Positions 13,496 through 23,041 of a stretch of DNA of 64,000 nt are shown one piece after another. Source of the stretch: Bidens hawaiensis (taxonomy: Eukaryota; Streptophyta; Magnoliopsida; Asterales; Asteraceae); contig JAIQDT010010103.1 of NCBI GenBank assembly GCA_021521415.1, positions 1 to 64,000 on the forward strand, given 5' to 3'. Below the pieces are notes generated by a model. It worked only from the letters and a program-made list of their open reading frames with translations. It searched no databases and was not told the DNA's origin. Position 1 is the first letter of the stretch. The number at the start of each line of letters is the position of its first letter. Both the position numbers and the translations under genes were made by a program.

Positions 13496-13810
13496 CTATC
13501 GTGGTCTAATGGAGTGCTTACCTTCCTCCACCTCGTTCTTCTTACTCCTCCAAGAAATGGGTATATAATCCAGAACATTCCACCTTGGCCCGAAGCATGC
13601 CAACCTCCTCTGTTTGTTCTCAAATCCCGGTGGCTTCTTTGCTTTCTCCTTCTTCGGCGGTTTCTCCTTACTTGTTTTACCCGTCTCATTATGAACCACA
13701 TTTTCTCTTGCATGCTTGACATCATCACCTGACGTTGCCACCTCTCCAACATGTGTCTCTACCGCATTCAGCTCCTCGTTTACTCTTTCCCGCTTCGACC
13801 TATCAAACAC
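13496..13810 (-). pseudogene. Lysine-rich polyprotein remnant downstream of protease
   Basis: An open frame of about 104 codons on the minus strand. It is rich in K, E and R in its middle third, with a KPPKKEKAKKPPGF-like stretch, followed by FGPRWNVLDYIP. It lies just downstream of the protease frame in the Athila-like element and probably belongs to the linker between protease and the missing reverse transcriptase. It is in a different frame from the protease part, so a frameshift or deletion separates them. No function of its own is suggested. Confidence 0.4.
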
Positions 13811-13825
13811 AAAACTCTCTTCTTT

Positions 13826-14412
13826 TCAGGTGTCATTCTCGCTCACATGAGGAAGACACCTGTTAGTAGCACCTGAACTGGAAGATTTGTTTTCACAAGA
13901 ATAATCAAATGAATTTGAAAAGACATGCAAAACTAACTTACGGTTACCAAAGGTCATGCACACTGTTCCATCTAGGTAATTGATTTGAGCATTCGATGTT
14001 GCCAAAAACGATCTTCCTAATATCACTCGCGGTTCTTCTTTATGTTCTACCGGCTCATAGTCAAGAACAAGAAAATCTTCGGGATAATAAACTCTCCAAA
14101 TCTTATCGGAATACCAACCAACTTTCCCCAGGGCCATCTTCGAGTGAAATCAGCTAACATCAATGTGGTGTCAACTTCTTGTAATGGCCCATGGTTAAAC
14201 CGGTCCTACACACTACTCGGTAGTACACTTGAACCATAATCAACTAATGCCTTGGTGGTCTTGAACTCGCCAATCTGAATTGGAATAAGTGGTACCCCTG
14301 TTTCAAATTCTTCAACCATGGAATTCGCCCCATAATCTTCAATGGTGATTACACTCTCGTGTACGTTTTTACCATTTGATGAACTGCTACTCTGATGGCT
14401 CGGATTCTTCAA
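13826..14412 (-). pseudogene. Athila-type retroviral-like aspartic protease, frameshifted
   Basis: Two overlapping minus-strand frames (14412-14206 and 14137-13826) together look like the protease that follows gag in Athila elements. The first part has IPIQIGEF..TKALVDYGSSV, where the normal D-[ST]-G catalytic triplet appears as D-Y-G. The second part has EDFLVLDYEP, then RVILGRSFLATSNAQI, the conserved C-terminal ILGRxFL motif, followed by LDGTVCMTFGN. The frame change between the two and the altered catalytic triplet suggest an inactive enzyme. In an intact element this protease would cut the polyprotein inside the particle. Confidence 0.65.
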
Positions 14413-15003
14413 GATGTCACTCGGTAGCTTCTTTGGGTGTGGCCAACTCTTATTCCAATTGGCTCTTCTGTTTGTTTCTTGCAGTGTTCACCTTTTCTTG
14501 AATCTCCATTCTTCGACTCAAATCTTTCAATAGTGTCAGAATTTCCGAATCTTGCGAAGAACTTTGACCTTGAGTCGCCCCTTGAATTTCCTGACCTTGC
14601 TAATAGTTCTTTTGATAGCTCTTGTTGTACCCCCCCCCCCCGACTCTCTTTATTTATACCCGCTTTGACCGTTACCCTTCTCATTCCCATATTGACGCTG
14701 ATTTGACTGATAACATGCCTTATGGTAATTTCCTTGAAAGTTCGGGTTTTGTTGCATGTTTGGGCTTCCATAACTGAAGTTGGGGTGGTTTCGGAGGCCC
14801 GGGTGATAGGTATTTGAATTCATGTTACCATTGTTTTTGTACCTTCTCTCCCATTGAACAACATCGACCTCCTCTTCGTCCTCTTCTTCGTCATCCATCA
14901 CGACTCCACAATTCGCCACACCATGGCCTAGTTCACCACAACCTTCACAAACCGGGTATGCTTTTCCCGATTTTCCTTTCTCTTTCGTACCCACACCCAT
15001 CAT
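14413..15003 (-). pseudogene. Gag C-terminal part with CCHC zinc knuckle (Athila-like)
   Basis: On the minus strand 15003-14650 encodes YPVCEGCGELGHGVANC, a CX2CX4HX4C zinc knuckle of gag, which binds RNA in the particle. It is followed by an acidic DDEEEDEEE run and an N/Q/Y-rich tail containing NPNFQGNYHKACY. A poly(C) run of 12 bases at about 14630-14641 then breaks the frame, and the same N/Q-rich gag tail continues in another frame (14640-14420, with GQSSSQDSEILTLLKDLSRR). The frame also changes between this piece and the gag core upstream. So gag is present but broken at two or more places. Confidence 0.7.
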
Positions 15004-15857
15004 TGATCTAATTTCCTTTCCAACCGAGCCATACGATCATCCAACTCCCCACTATCCACGGCTTTCACAACCGCCCTTTTTATCATGCAGTTCGACTGAG
15101 CTTGTCTATTTAAGTTCATCGCATGTCGCTCTAAATGCTGCCAATCTTCATTCTCATTGTTAGTTAAAAACAACCCATTCGTGGTCGATCGAAGATCGTG
15201 CAGATCATCGCTCGATAACCTGTCATGAAACGCCTTGATCAATTCCCACAGTGTTATCCCATGATGAGGACAGGTTCTTAATAATCGCTTGAATATTGTG
15301 AAGGCTTCATGGAATGTTTCGCCCGTTCCTTGCTGAAAATTTCTTATGGAAGTTCGGGCCTCAGATGTTCTCTGTGATGTGTAATACTCATCTAAAAACT
15401 GTTGAGCTAAATCCCGCCACATATAAATACTTGCTGACGGTAGGGATAGGAACCACTGCTTTGCTGAATCTTTGAGACTGAATTGAAACACAACTAGCTT
15501 GACTTCATCAGCAGTGAACACTTGACTTGAGATGGTGGCACATATAGCGTTGAACTCCCTCAAGTGAAGGTATAGCTCATCTGTCGTTTTCCCATGAAAA
15601 GTGGGCATCCCGGTCTGGCTGCTTTGTCTTACCGAAAACGTTCTTCCATCTCTAACCAGGATAACAATGGGAAGCAGGTTCGTAGCCACTTGTGGAATAA
15701 AATTGCTTTGAACTCCCCGAATGGGCGGTAGAACAAACGCCCTCGGGAACCCATCATCGAACTCATACTCAGGAATTTGTGGCTCGAGAATCTTTTGTCT
15801 TCTTTCGTCTCGGCGGTTTCTTGGTTGTTGAACTGGCTCAGGTGTTCGCGGTCCACT
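15000..15857 (-). pseudogene. Athila-type gag core (Retrotrans_gag domain)
   Basis: An open minus-strand frame of about 285 codons. It has the gag capsid signature: FHGKTTDELYLHLREFNAIC, then FSLKDSAKQWFLSLP, then MWRDLAQQFLDEYY and RTSIRNFQQGTGETFHEAF, with CPHHGI in the last third and a basic/coiled end DRMARLERKLDQ. This is the structural protein of the retrotransposon particle. No ATG start fits: the frame opens inside the LTR (TTG at 15858-15860) and goes into gag codons without leader or primer-binding site. The 5' end therefore looks deleted and fused to the LTR. Confident as a gag; not functional on its own. Confidence 0.8.
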
Positions 15858-17203
15858 CAAACAATTGATTTTATTAACTTAAATACCTAGACTAATACGG
15901 GTAAGTAAGGTCGTCTCCACGGGAACTCAAGGAAGTGCTAATTTAATATTTTATGATTTTAACTAAATTAATTATTTAACTACAGCGGACATACGATGTC
16001 AAGCGGGTTTTAAAAAGATTGATTAAAACTAAAACGATTACTTTTAAAGATTTGTGAACAATATTAATTAAATATATTCATTCTAGGTTCAGGTAATGTG
16101 ATATTCAATTTAATCCCAGATTCAATTGTCATGATTGCACAGTAATTACTAGACCTATTAGTTTGATTGTGATGACAAACGATACCCTAACCGAATTGTT
16201 GACACAACTGAACTCGATCTACCCAATTACCAATTTATGTTTTGTGAAAGCTAATTAAGTGACAATAGTTGATGATTAATAGTTCAATGACACAAGAGCC
16301 TAACCCTAAGTGTTGATGAACAAAACCAAACAATTGATGTGTTAATCAATAATCAAAAACACAAATTGTTTAAACAACCAAGCAATAATAGAACAAGATA
16401 AAATCAAATAACTAAATCAAGTTCTTAACATTAAGCACAATGAATCTGGTTTTAAAAGGAATTACACAAAACCTTAACCAAGAACGAACACAAACGTTTA
16501 TCCAAGCATCGACATATTTGTCAAATAACTTATCTTTGATGAACATGTAAACCCGAGATGAACCGCAAGCCTCAGAATGGTCAAAAAGTCGCCCTAGAAC
16601 ACCTCTTTTGCTTTTGGAATTACTGATATGACGAATGGAGGTTTAAATGGGTTTATATAGTGATTAACCCTAATTTTCTTCGGATTATAGTCGGTTCGCG
16701 TCGCGCGAAGCCTTAATGGGCATGTCCTTCGCGTCGCGTTAAGGACAAAATAGTCGGGCATGGTTTCCAGAAATTTCGCGTCGCGCAAAGTTTTTTCACA
16801 TTCCCTCGCGTCGCACTAACAAAACTAACTTCGTATTCATATTCGTCTCATCGAGAAACCCAAAATTCATATATTATGGATTCCATAACTCATTTTCTAG
16901 GCCGAGATATGCCCGCTTTACTAAAAGACACTTTCTTGGTAACCCGTCTTGTGCCGTGTTCGCTTCGGCTTCAGGTTTCTCATTCAATCCTTTCCCGAAT
17001 CCTTCTTAACCATCCATATATGTTTCCCCATTCCATCTACTCGAGGGTTGCTTAATCTTCATCTAGATAGCTCTGAATTAGCTTGTTTAAGCTCCGAACA
17101 CCTGTAATCATAAAAGAACTCAAAGTAATTATGCTCGCTATGTATAAATAATTAAAATGCATGAAATAACAAATTAGTACACATAATTTATACCCGACCA
17201 TCA
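15843..17203 (-). repeat. 5' LTR of the Athila-like element, inner end eroded
   Basis: A direct repeat of 10466-11833, visibly diverged by scattered substitutions and small indels. It contains the same TTCGCGTCGCGCGAAG motif at about 16694-16709 and a variant at about 16776-16790. The last bases before gag (GACCGCGAACACC on the minus strand) no longer match the other LTR's terminus (GACCGTGACAACCTACGTCA). Confidence 0.8.
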
Positions 17204-17208
17204 AATGT

Positions 17209-17585
17209 CTTTTAGCACTTTGAGCCCGGGTATGTTATATTGTTCAGTCGACATTCATGTAAACTATTTACTTGTGTACGTAGTACTGTATATTTTGAAG
17301 CAAAACAACCATCATCTCTCTGTTTATGAGGATCAAGCAAATTACTATTTTAAGGCAAAAGGCCCCATATTTACAACTCGCTAGCTTAAAATGGTTGGCC
17401 CGACTATACACGAAAATAAAACATAAGTCAAGCATCTTTTAACTAGTTGAGAATAATGAAAGGCCTAATACATCGACGAACTTCCACAAACATCAATTAA
17501 AAAAACAAAGAAATAGAATACCCACTAAAGACAACGATAACTAGATAAAAAACATAAAAAATAAAAACGTTGTGTTGTGGCTAGC
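17209..17585. other. Anonymous intergenic sequence
   Basis: AT-rich flank of the Athila-like insertion. I see no gene, terminal repeat or microsatellite longer than a few units here. Confidence 0.5.
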
Positions 17586-17935
17586 TAGGGATGAGCAGAT
17601 TCAGTACTGATACTGATTGGTACCGGTATTAAATTCAGTACTGTTTTGGTGCTGTCAGTATCGAATCGATGCAAAGTTTTGAATTTATGGTACCAATATG
17701 TTACCGGTATTTCCCGATTTTTGCATGAAATGCCAGTATCTGTACGCTATCGGTACCGAACCAAACATTTCGGTACCAGCACCTCTGCAAAAATTTTGTG
17801 ATTTTTGTACGTGTATTTTTTGTACCGGTAACGGTCGGTACAGTACAGTAACCCAATCTGACCCTAGTTGCGGCAGTGCCACAACACAATTTCGGTCGTT
17901 ACCGGTTATGTTCGTTACGCTAACGATAATATACC
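17586..17935. mobile_element. GGTACC-rich hAT-type MITE, right end uncertain
   Basis: It begins TAGGGATGAG, the same terminus as the 182-bp element at 52680-52861, and like it is full of GGTACC/GGTACCGGT words. A matching CTCATCACTA end was not found, so the right border is approximate. The small frames across it (for example 17685-17882) come from this repeat composition and are not genes. Confidence 0.5.
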
Positions 17936-18518
17936 CAAAAAAATAGCTAACGCTTAGAAAACTTTTGACACCATATAGCTTATGATAAAAGAAACATATT
18001 TATAACGACATGTGACTGCGAGTCGACGCAAATTTGGTTGTATCGATCGGATTATGGCAACGGAATTGGAAAAGAAAAATCACCAATACCATCATACAAC
18101 AAATTAACATATTTAAAACAAATAAAAAAACTAAATGCTACAGTAGAGAAACACACGAATTCGTTGCTACCAACGATACCAACACTAAATCAAAGCCTAA
18201 AAACATATTTTAAAAAATTTTAAAATATGTTAAAGTATCACGCCAAGATCTATCACACGGACCAATCAAACATGGATGGCACTTTTGTGACACCGATCAT
18301 GCATTTTTAATCTTATATATAAGCTATTGACTTTTAATAATCCTCACTATCACCTGTTTGCATGCTAACCACTCCAAAATATATGATATAAATGTGATGA
18401 TTAATATATCAGTATTTAAGGATAAACACATGATAAAAATGAACTAATTTTTAGGATTTGTGAAGCCTTTATGCCTGGATTATTTGATTGACATGGAGAA
18501 ACTACAAGGGCTGAGTTA
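17936..18518. other. Anonymous intergenic sequence
   Basis: AT-rich with no domain or terminal repeat that I can support. The ORF 18038-18223 is short, lysine-rich and unlike anything I recognise. Confidence 0.4.
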
Positions 18519-18701
18519 TAGGAGTGTTTGGGATTCCTTATTTTGGCTTCTTTATGACTTTTTAACTTTTTGAAAAGCTAAATAATTTTTAAGTGTTCTT
18601 ATGATGTTAGTGGAAAAGTTGGATAAGTTACAACTTTATAACTTATGACTTTTTCATAAGTCATAAGAAGGTCAAAATAAAGAATCCCAAACAACCCCAT
18701 A
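18519..18701. mobile_element. 183-bp Tourist-like MITE
   Basis: The ends TAGGAGTGTTTGGGATTC and GAATCCCAAACAACCCCATA form an imperfect inverted repeat. It is flanked by TTA on both sides (516-518 and 702-704 of the 18-kb block), which fits a PIF/Harbinger-type MITE. It contains no coding sequence. Confidence 0.65.
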
Positions 18702-19002
18702 TTAAACTTTAATTAGCAGGCTCATATATATGTTTGTTGGTGGTTAAGCTTGTGGACGTAGGTCATCTTAACGTAACCACGTAAATTCTCGTGTCTTGTT
18801 TACTACTTTTCGTGTGCGAGTGCATGTGTGTGTGATAGTATGATTCCGCTGCATTGATGCTCCTATTGATACATAACAATAATCATGTCAAAACAATTGT
18901 TTGATCGGCTCTGTGAGTTACGTATTAAAACTTGTCTTTTAGACGCTGACAATATTTGTAAGGTCCTCAAACCGGATGCCCTACAATGGATTGATTTACT
19001 TA

Positions 19003-19300
19003 GAGCATTCCTAGCCCATCCCCCATTCCCATTTCTATATTTGCACTAAAAGTCATTACATTTATCTTTTATGTTCAATTAAAATAATATTTTTTTATAC
19101 ATTTATCATTACATTTTTCTCTCTTTCACTCACAATCACTTTCAACAAATATTAAAAATTAAATATGGGCAAAACAAAGTTTCCGAATTTATAAAAAATC
19201 ACTGAATTTTCTCTCTCTTCTCTATTCACAACCACTCAAAACCTTATCCTAAAATTTGCAAATCCCCTCACAAATTTTTAGGGGATGGGTTGAGAATGCA
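19003..19300. mobile_element. MITE with GAGCATTC-type termini
   Basis: The left end GAGCATTCCTAGCCCATCCC is matched in inverted orientation by the right end GGGGATGGGTTGAGAATGC. The interior is AT-rich and non-coding. The target duplication is unclear. The sequence between this MITE and the previous one (18702-19002) shows nothing else. Confidence 0.6.
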
Positions 19301-19647
19301 ATAAGACATAGCCCTCAAAATGGAAATTTCATTAACATAGCAGCGGAAACTTAAAATGCATACTATCGAAAGTAGCAAACATATGTCTTTAAACATTCTA
19401 AAACATGACATAATTAAAACATAAGTCTTCAAGTATGGGTGGCGGTTGTTAACTTGGATAGCCCGTCAATGCACTCTAAGCTAGCAGATCGTACCTGTAA
19501 TCAACATGCATTCGCATGCAAAATCACTCTTAATTATAGTTTGCATTTTCACGTTTTTTTCTTGTATTATTTAACAATTTCATAGCTACGTGCGGGTCTT
19601 AAATTATAGTACACATACGAAATCAGTAAATGTAACAAATTCAGCAA
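19301..19647. other. Anonymous intergenic sequence
   Basis: No gene or repeat boundary was identified in this AT-rich stretch. Confidence 0.4.
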
Positions 19648-19671
19648 ATATATATATAGGGAAAAGTTAAT

Positions 19672-19840
19672 GCACAAATGAAATTAGCGTGTTAATTGTG
19701 AGAATCAAAGTAGAGTAATTATGTAACTACATCATAGAGTATTATATATTACTCTATGATGTAATTACATAATTACTCTGCTTGTATATATAATTACTCT
19801 ACTTGACTCGCACAATTAGCACGTTAATTTCATTTGTATT
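19672..19840. mobile_element. Near-perfect hairpin MITE
   Basis: The left half (CAAATGAAATTAGCGTG...) is repeated in inverted order in the right half (...ACGTTAATTTCATTTG), giving a foldback of roughly 75 bp per arm around TTATATAT. A short extra piece lies in the right arm. It sits between a (TA)n run at 19649-19659 and a (GT)n run at 19853-19871. Confidence 0.75.
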
Positions 19841-19872
19841 TGATCCAAACCTTGTGTGTGTGTGTGTGTGGT

Positions 19873-20962
19873 GAGGTTATTTTAAAAAATGGAGTGTGTC
19901 TAGGAAGTGTAGGAAGAGACGTGCTGCGTTGGATTTCATGATCTAATGGTCTAGATGGAAAGTTGGCTTATCTGAAGGTGCGTTTTATTTTATTGGCTTA
20001 ATTAGAGGGAGTTAGGGGTAAGAAGGTCAACATTAAACACATGCAATCCGTCAATTGCTTAGTTACGGTAACTCCTACAATTCAGTTATAGCTATAATTC
20101 TCTCTCACCCGTTTATTGTGTATTACAAAGTTTGGTTATGGAAGGAGAAAAAATAAAAACATGGTGTGTTCATCATCGCTAGATAAAAACCAGGAAATCA
20201 TCATTGTGTTTATGCGAATTTAGTGCATCTGTTAAACGTCGGAGTGTTTTCCGGCTACAATTCTGGTTAGTGTGTTTTGTTAATCATAATCAGAGTGTCC
20301 ATTGGACTTTGTTTGTGGTTTACTTGTATGATTTTGTATAATCAGCAGATTAATGGAGAAGAGGAATTCTACCAATAATGTGTTTTCGAGGTTGATAAGC
20401 AACGCAAGTGTGTTAATTTCCTTAAGTAATCGATATTTTTAAAACACCAATTTCTAGGGTTTATTTAGATTTGATTTAGTGAGTTTTGGTGTGTTGTTGG
20501 CGTTGGACCAGAAACACACTACGAATGCTTTTGAAATATTCCGATATGCTTTTGAAATTCAATTTTAATGAAATAATCCAGGCATAACTCAGCCCTTGTA
20601 AAATTCAAAAGCATATCGGAATATTTAAAATTCAATTTCTCGTTTGTTACATAAACACATTAAATTTTAAATATTCCTATATGCTTTTGAAATTCAATTT
20701 TTATGTTATGCTAGTAGAAATAGGTAAGGATGTATTGGGTTGTGAAGTTCATTTTGAAACAGAAACACTATAATAATAGTCTTCTTTGTTTAAGAAACAC
20801 ACTATATTTATTCCGAAAATTATGGGTGGTTAGTTAATATAGATTTATATTCCATAATTAAAACATTTTATTTTTGACGATCATACCCTATGTGTTTTAT
20901 TAAATCCAATGGTTTATATCCCTTCGTACACTTTTAATGAAATATTAACTTTTTATTCTAAC
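19873..20962. mobile_element. Inverted-repeat element between (GT)n and (TA)n tracts
   Basis: The left end GGTTATTTTAAAAAATGGAG and the right end, read inverted, GGTTAGAATAAAAAGTTAAT resemble each other, and both arms then continue with AAGTGTA, GAAG.G and GGATTT words in the same order. There is no long ORF. It lies directly between the (GT)n run ending at 19871 and the (TA)n run starting at about 20968. Confidence 0.45.
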
Positions 20963-20982
20963 CATGCTATATATATATATAG

Positions 20983-21323
20983 GCTAAGTATAAAATGAAA
21001 ACCCACTTGAGTTGTGAAAACTCTAGAAACCCATTCTCAACCACATGTTTTTAATTAATGTTTAAATCTTGTGGTCCACAATTAAAGTGAATAAAAAAAA
21101 TATAAATATAACTTTTTCTCTCTTCTGAAAACATATATAAAAATTAGTAAAAAAATGTTAAAAATAGCAAAACATTTTTTTTTATGTTTCGATATTTTAT
21201 ATTAAATGTTACAACACATATTACATGTAACAAAAAAATAAAAATAAAAAATAAAAAACCGATGTCAAATAGGGTTTTCGCTGGTTTTCACAACTCAAGT
21301 GGGTTTTCATTTTAACCTTACCC
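20983..21323. mobile_element. Short inverted-repeat element, family B, copy 1
   Basis: The ends GGCTAAGTATAAAATGAAAA and, read inverted, GGGTAAGGTTAAAATGAAAA continue alike through CCCACTTGAGTTGTGAAAAC, so the inverted terminal repeats are about 40 bp. (TA)n flanks it on both sides. The element at 21685-22011 is the same family in the opposite orientation. Confidence 0.75.
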
Positions 21324-21341
21324 TATATATATATATATATA

Positions 21342-21672
21342 GGATTTCTTTTGAGAACCACTTTGAGTTTTAAGAACTCGAAAGAACTCAATGTAACAAA
21401 TTTTTTTTTAGTTTTTTTGCATGTATGTAATATATGTAGGTTACATGTATGTAGAAAATTTATAGAATTTTGTATGCACCGAGTCAACTTTTTACATAGG
21501 TGTTACGAACGTTTAAATTAATGTAATCACTATCTTTATTTTCTCTCCTACTTAATTTTTTAATCACATTTAATCTCTACCACATTATCTAATTTATTTA
21601 ATTAAATGCGTGGTTAATAATGAAGTTCTTAAGTTCTAAAAACTCAACAAGGTTCTCAAAATATCACTCCCT
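21342..21672. mobile_element. Short inverted-repeat element, family A, copy 1
   Basis: The left arm TTTTGAGAACCACTTTGAGT, then TTTAAGAACTCG, is matched inverted at the right end (TTTTGAGAACCTTGTTGAGT, then TTTTAGAACTTAAG). The copy at 22683-23023 is collinear with it (GTAATATATGTAGGTTACAT, GCACCGAGTC and other shared words). (TA)n lies on both sides. Non-coding. Confidence 0.75.
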
Positions 21673-21684
21673 TATATATATATA

Positions 21685-22007
21685 GGAGAAGTATAGTTTG
21701 AAAACCCTCTTGAGTTGAGAAAACTCGTGAAAACCCTATGTAACATCGTTTTTTTTATGTTTCATGTAATATATGTTGTTACATTTAATACAAAACATCG
21801 AAAACATAAAAAAAATGTTTTGCTAGTTTTTTACAATTTTTTAGTAAATTTTATATATGTTTTCAGGAGAGAGAAAATGTAAATAAACTTTAACATTTCT
21901 ATTAACTTTAATTGTGGACCACAAGATTTAATCTTTAATTAAAAACATGTGGTTGAGAATGAGTTTCTAGAGTTTTCACAACTCAAGTGGGTTTTTATTC
22001 TAACCTA

Positions 22008-22011
<4 letters not shown>
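21685..22011. mobile_element. Short inverted-repeat element, family B, copy 2 (inverted)
   Basis: It begins GGAGAAGTATAGTTTGAAAA and ends (inverted) GGGTTAGGTTAGAATAAAAA. Its interior matches the reverse complement of 20983-21323, including the GTGGTCCACAA/TTGTGGACCAC and ACATGTGGTTGAGAATG words. (TA)n lies on both sides. Confidence 0.75.
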
Positions 22012-22047
<36 letters not shown>

Positions 22048-22050
<3 letters not shown>

Positions 22051-22628
22051 GATCATATGCACTAATCCTTTATCGTACAATAGGTGCGCGACACTTTGGA
22101 GTGTCGATTTTCAACCATGCTAACCCTAAAATCACAACCACGCGATCCGATCTCCGTCCAATTCTGCTCCCATCGATTTCATCCACCTTCACCGTCACCG
22201 TTCAGCAATCCGTCACCGTTTAATGATTCCGTCTACCGTCCACTATCGCAACCATCGTCTACCGTCGTAAGCACCGTCCTCTTCTGTCACGACCATCGAT
22301 CGTTGTTCACAGGACAGCTGATCAATTTCCAATTGAAATTGAAATTGATATTGTTGAACCTAATTGATCAATTAGCATCGAAATTAATCCAATTAATATC
22401 AAATTGAAGTTTCAATTGATTAATTTTGAGTTTTGAGTGATGAGTTTTAATCTTGAATGTATCAGGATTTAAGCTTGAATGTTTTAGGTTTTAAGTCTGA
22501 GCACTTTAAGGTTTAACCTTGAACGTTTTAAGGTTGAGAATTTGGCCTGAACGTTTTGGCTTTTTAACCTTGAAAGTATTTTGTGTACCTAATGTACGTT
22601 AAGCAATTATTGTAAGTTAGCGCACCCC

Positions 22629-22630
<2 letters not shown>
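22048..22630. mobile_element. Element between (TA)n and (CA)n, with a short unassigned ORF
   Basis: The arms carry GTACAATAGGTGCGC on the left and, inverted, GGGGTGCGCTAACTTACAAT on the right, a weak inverted repeat. Its interior includes a TCCGTC/CACCGT-rich stretch, runs of AATTGAAATTGA and a degenerate GTTTTAAG.TTGAA.G repeat at 22430-22570. A 107-codon frame (22084-22407, +) is open but proline/serine-rich and unlike any family I know; chance opening is likely. Confidence 0.4.

Positions 22631-22631
<1 letters not shown>

Positions 22632-22682
<51 letters not shown>
22632..22682. repeat. (AC)n then (TA)n microsatellite
   Basis: About 20 AC units followed by five TA units, separating two short inverted-repeat elements. 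Confidence 0.95.
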
Positions 22683-22683
<1 letters not shown>

Positions 22684-23023
22684 GGGAGATTTCAAATGAG
22701 AACCCCTTTGAGTTTTAAGAACTCGAAAGAACTTAGTGTAACGATTTTTTTTTTCTAATTTTTTTTACACATGCGTAATATATGTAGGTTACATACACGT
22801 AAAAAAATTACATAATTTTTTACGCACCGAGTCGACTTTTACACATGTGTAACGGACGTAAAAGTTAGTGTAATCAGTTACATATTTATTCTCTCTCCTA
22901 CTTTGACTTTTTTGCCAGATTTAATCTCAACCACATATTCCAGTTCATTTAATTAAATATGTGGCCTAGAATGAGGGTTCTTAAGTTCTTACAACTTAAG
23001 ATGGTTTTAAAAATATCCTTCCC
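22683..23023. mobile_element. Short inverted-repeat element, family A, copy 2
   Basis: It is collinear with 21342-21672. The ends are GGGGAGATTTCAAATGAGAA and, inverted, GGGGAAGGATATTTTTAAAA. It is followed by (TA)n at 23024-23041. Non-coding. Confidence 0.75.
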
Positions 23024-23041
23024 CTATATATATATATATAT

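Larger units (their letters stand above)
10466..17203 (-). mobile_element. Athila-like Ty3/gypsy LTR retrotransposon, non-autonomous
   Basis: The element is bounded by TGACG...CATCA and a perfect 5-bp duplication AATGT (10461-10465 and 17204-17208). Two direct repeats of about 1.36 kb (10466-11833 and about 15843-17203) are its LTRs. The coding strand is minus, so the right copy is the 5' LTR. Next to the 3' LTR the minus strand reads AAGTGTGGGGACG, a polypurine tract. Gag, a zinc knuckle and part of protease are recognisable; reverse transcriptase and integrase are absent. The 5' LTR runs straight into gag codons with no primer-binding site, so its 3' end and the leader appear deleted. Confidence 0.8.

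Noticed and set aside
22084..22407. 107-codon plus-strand frame as a possible gene
   Set aside because: Low-complexity P/S-rich then I/L/K/Q-rich, lies within a short transposon and has no homology I recognise.
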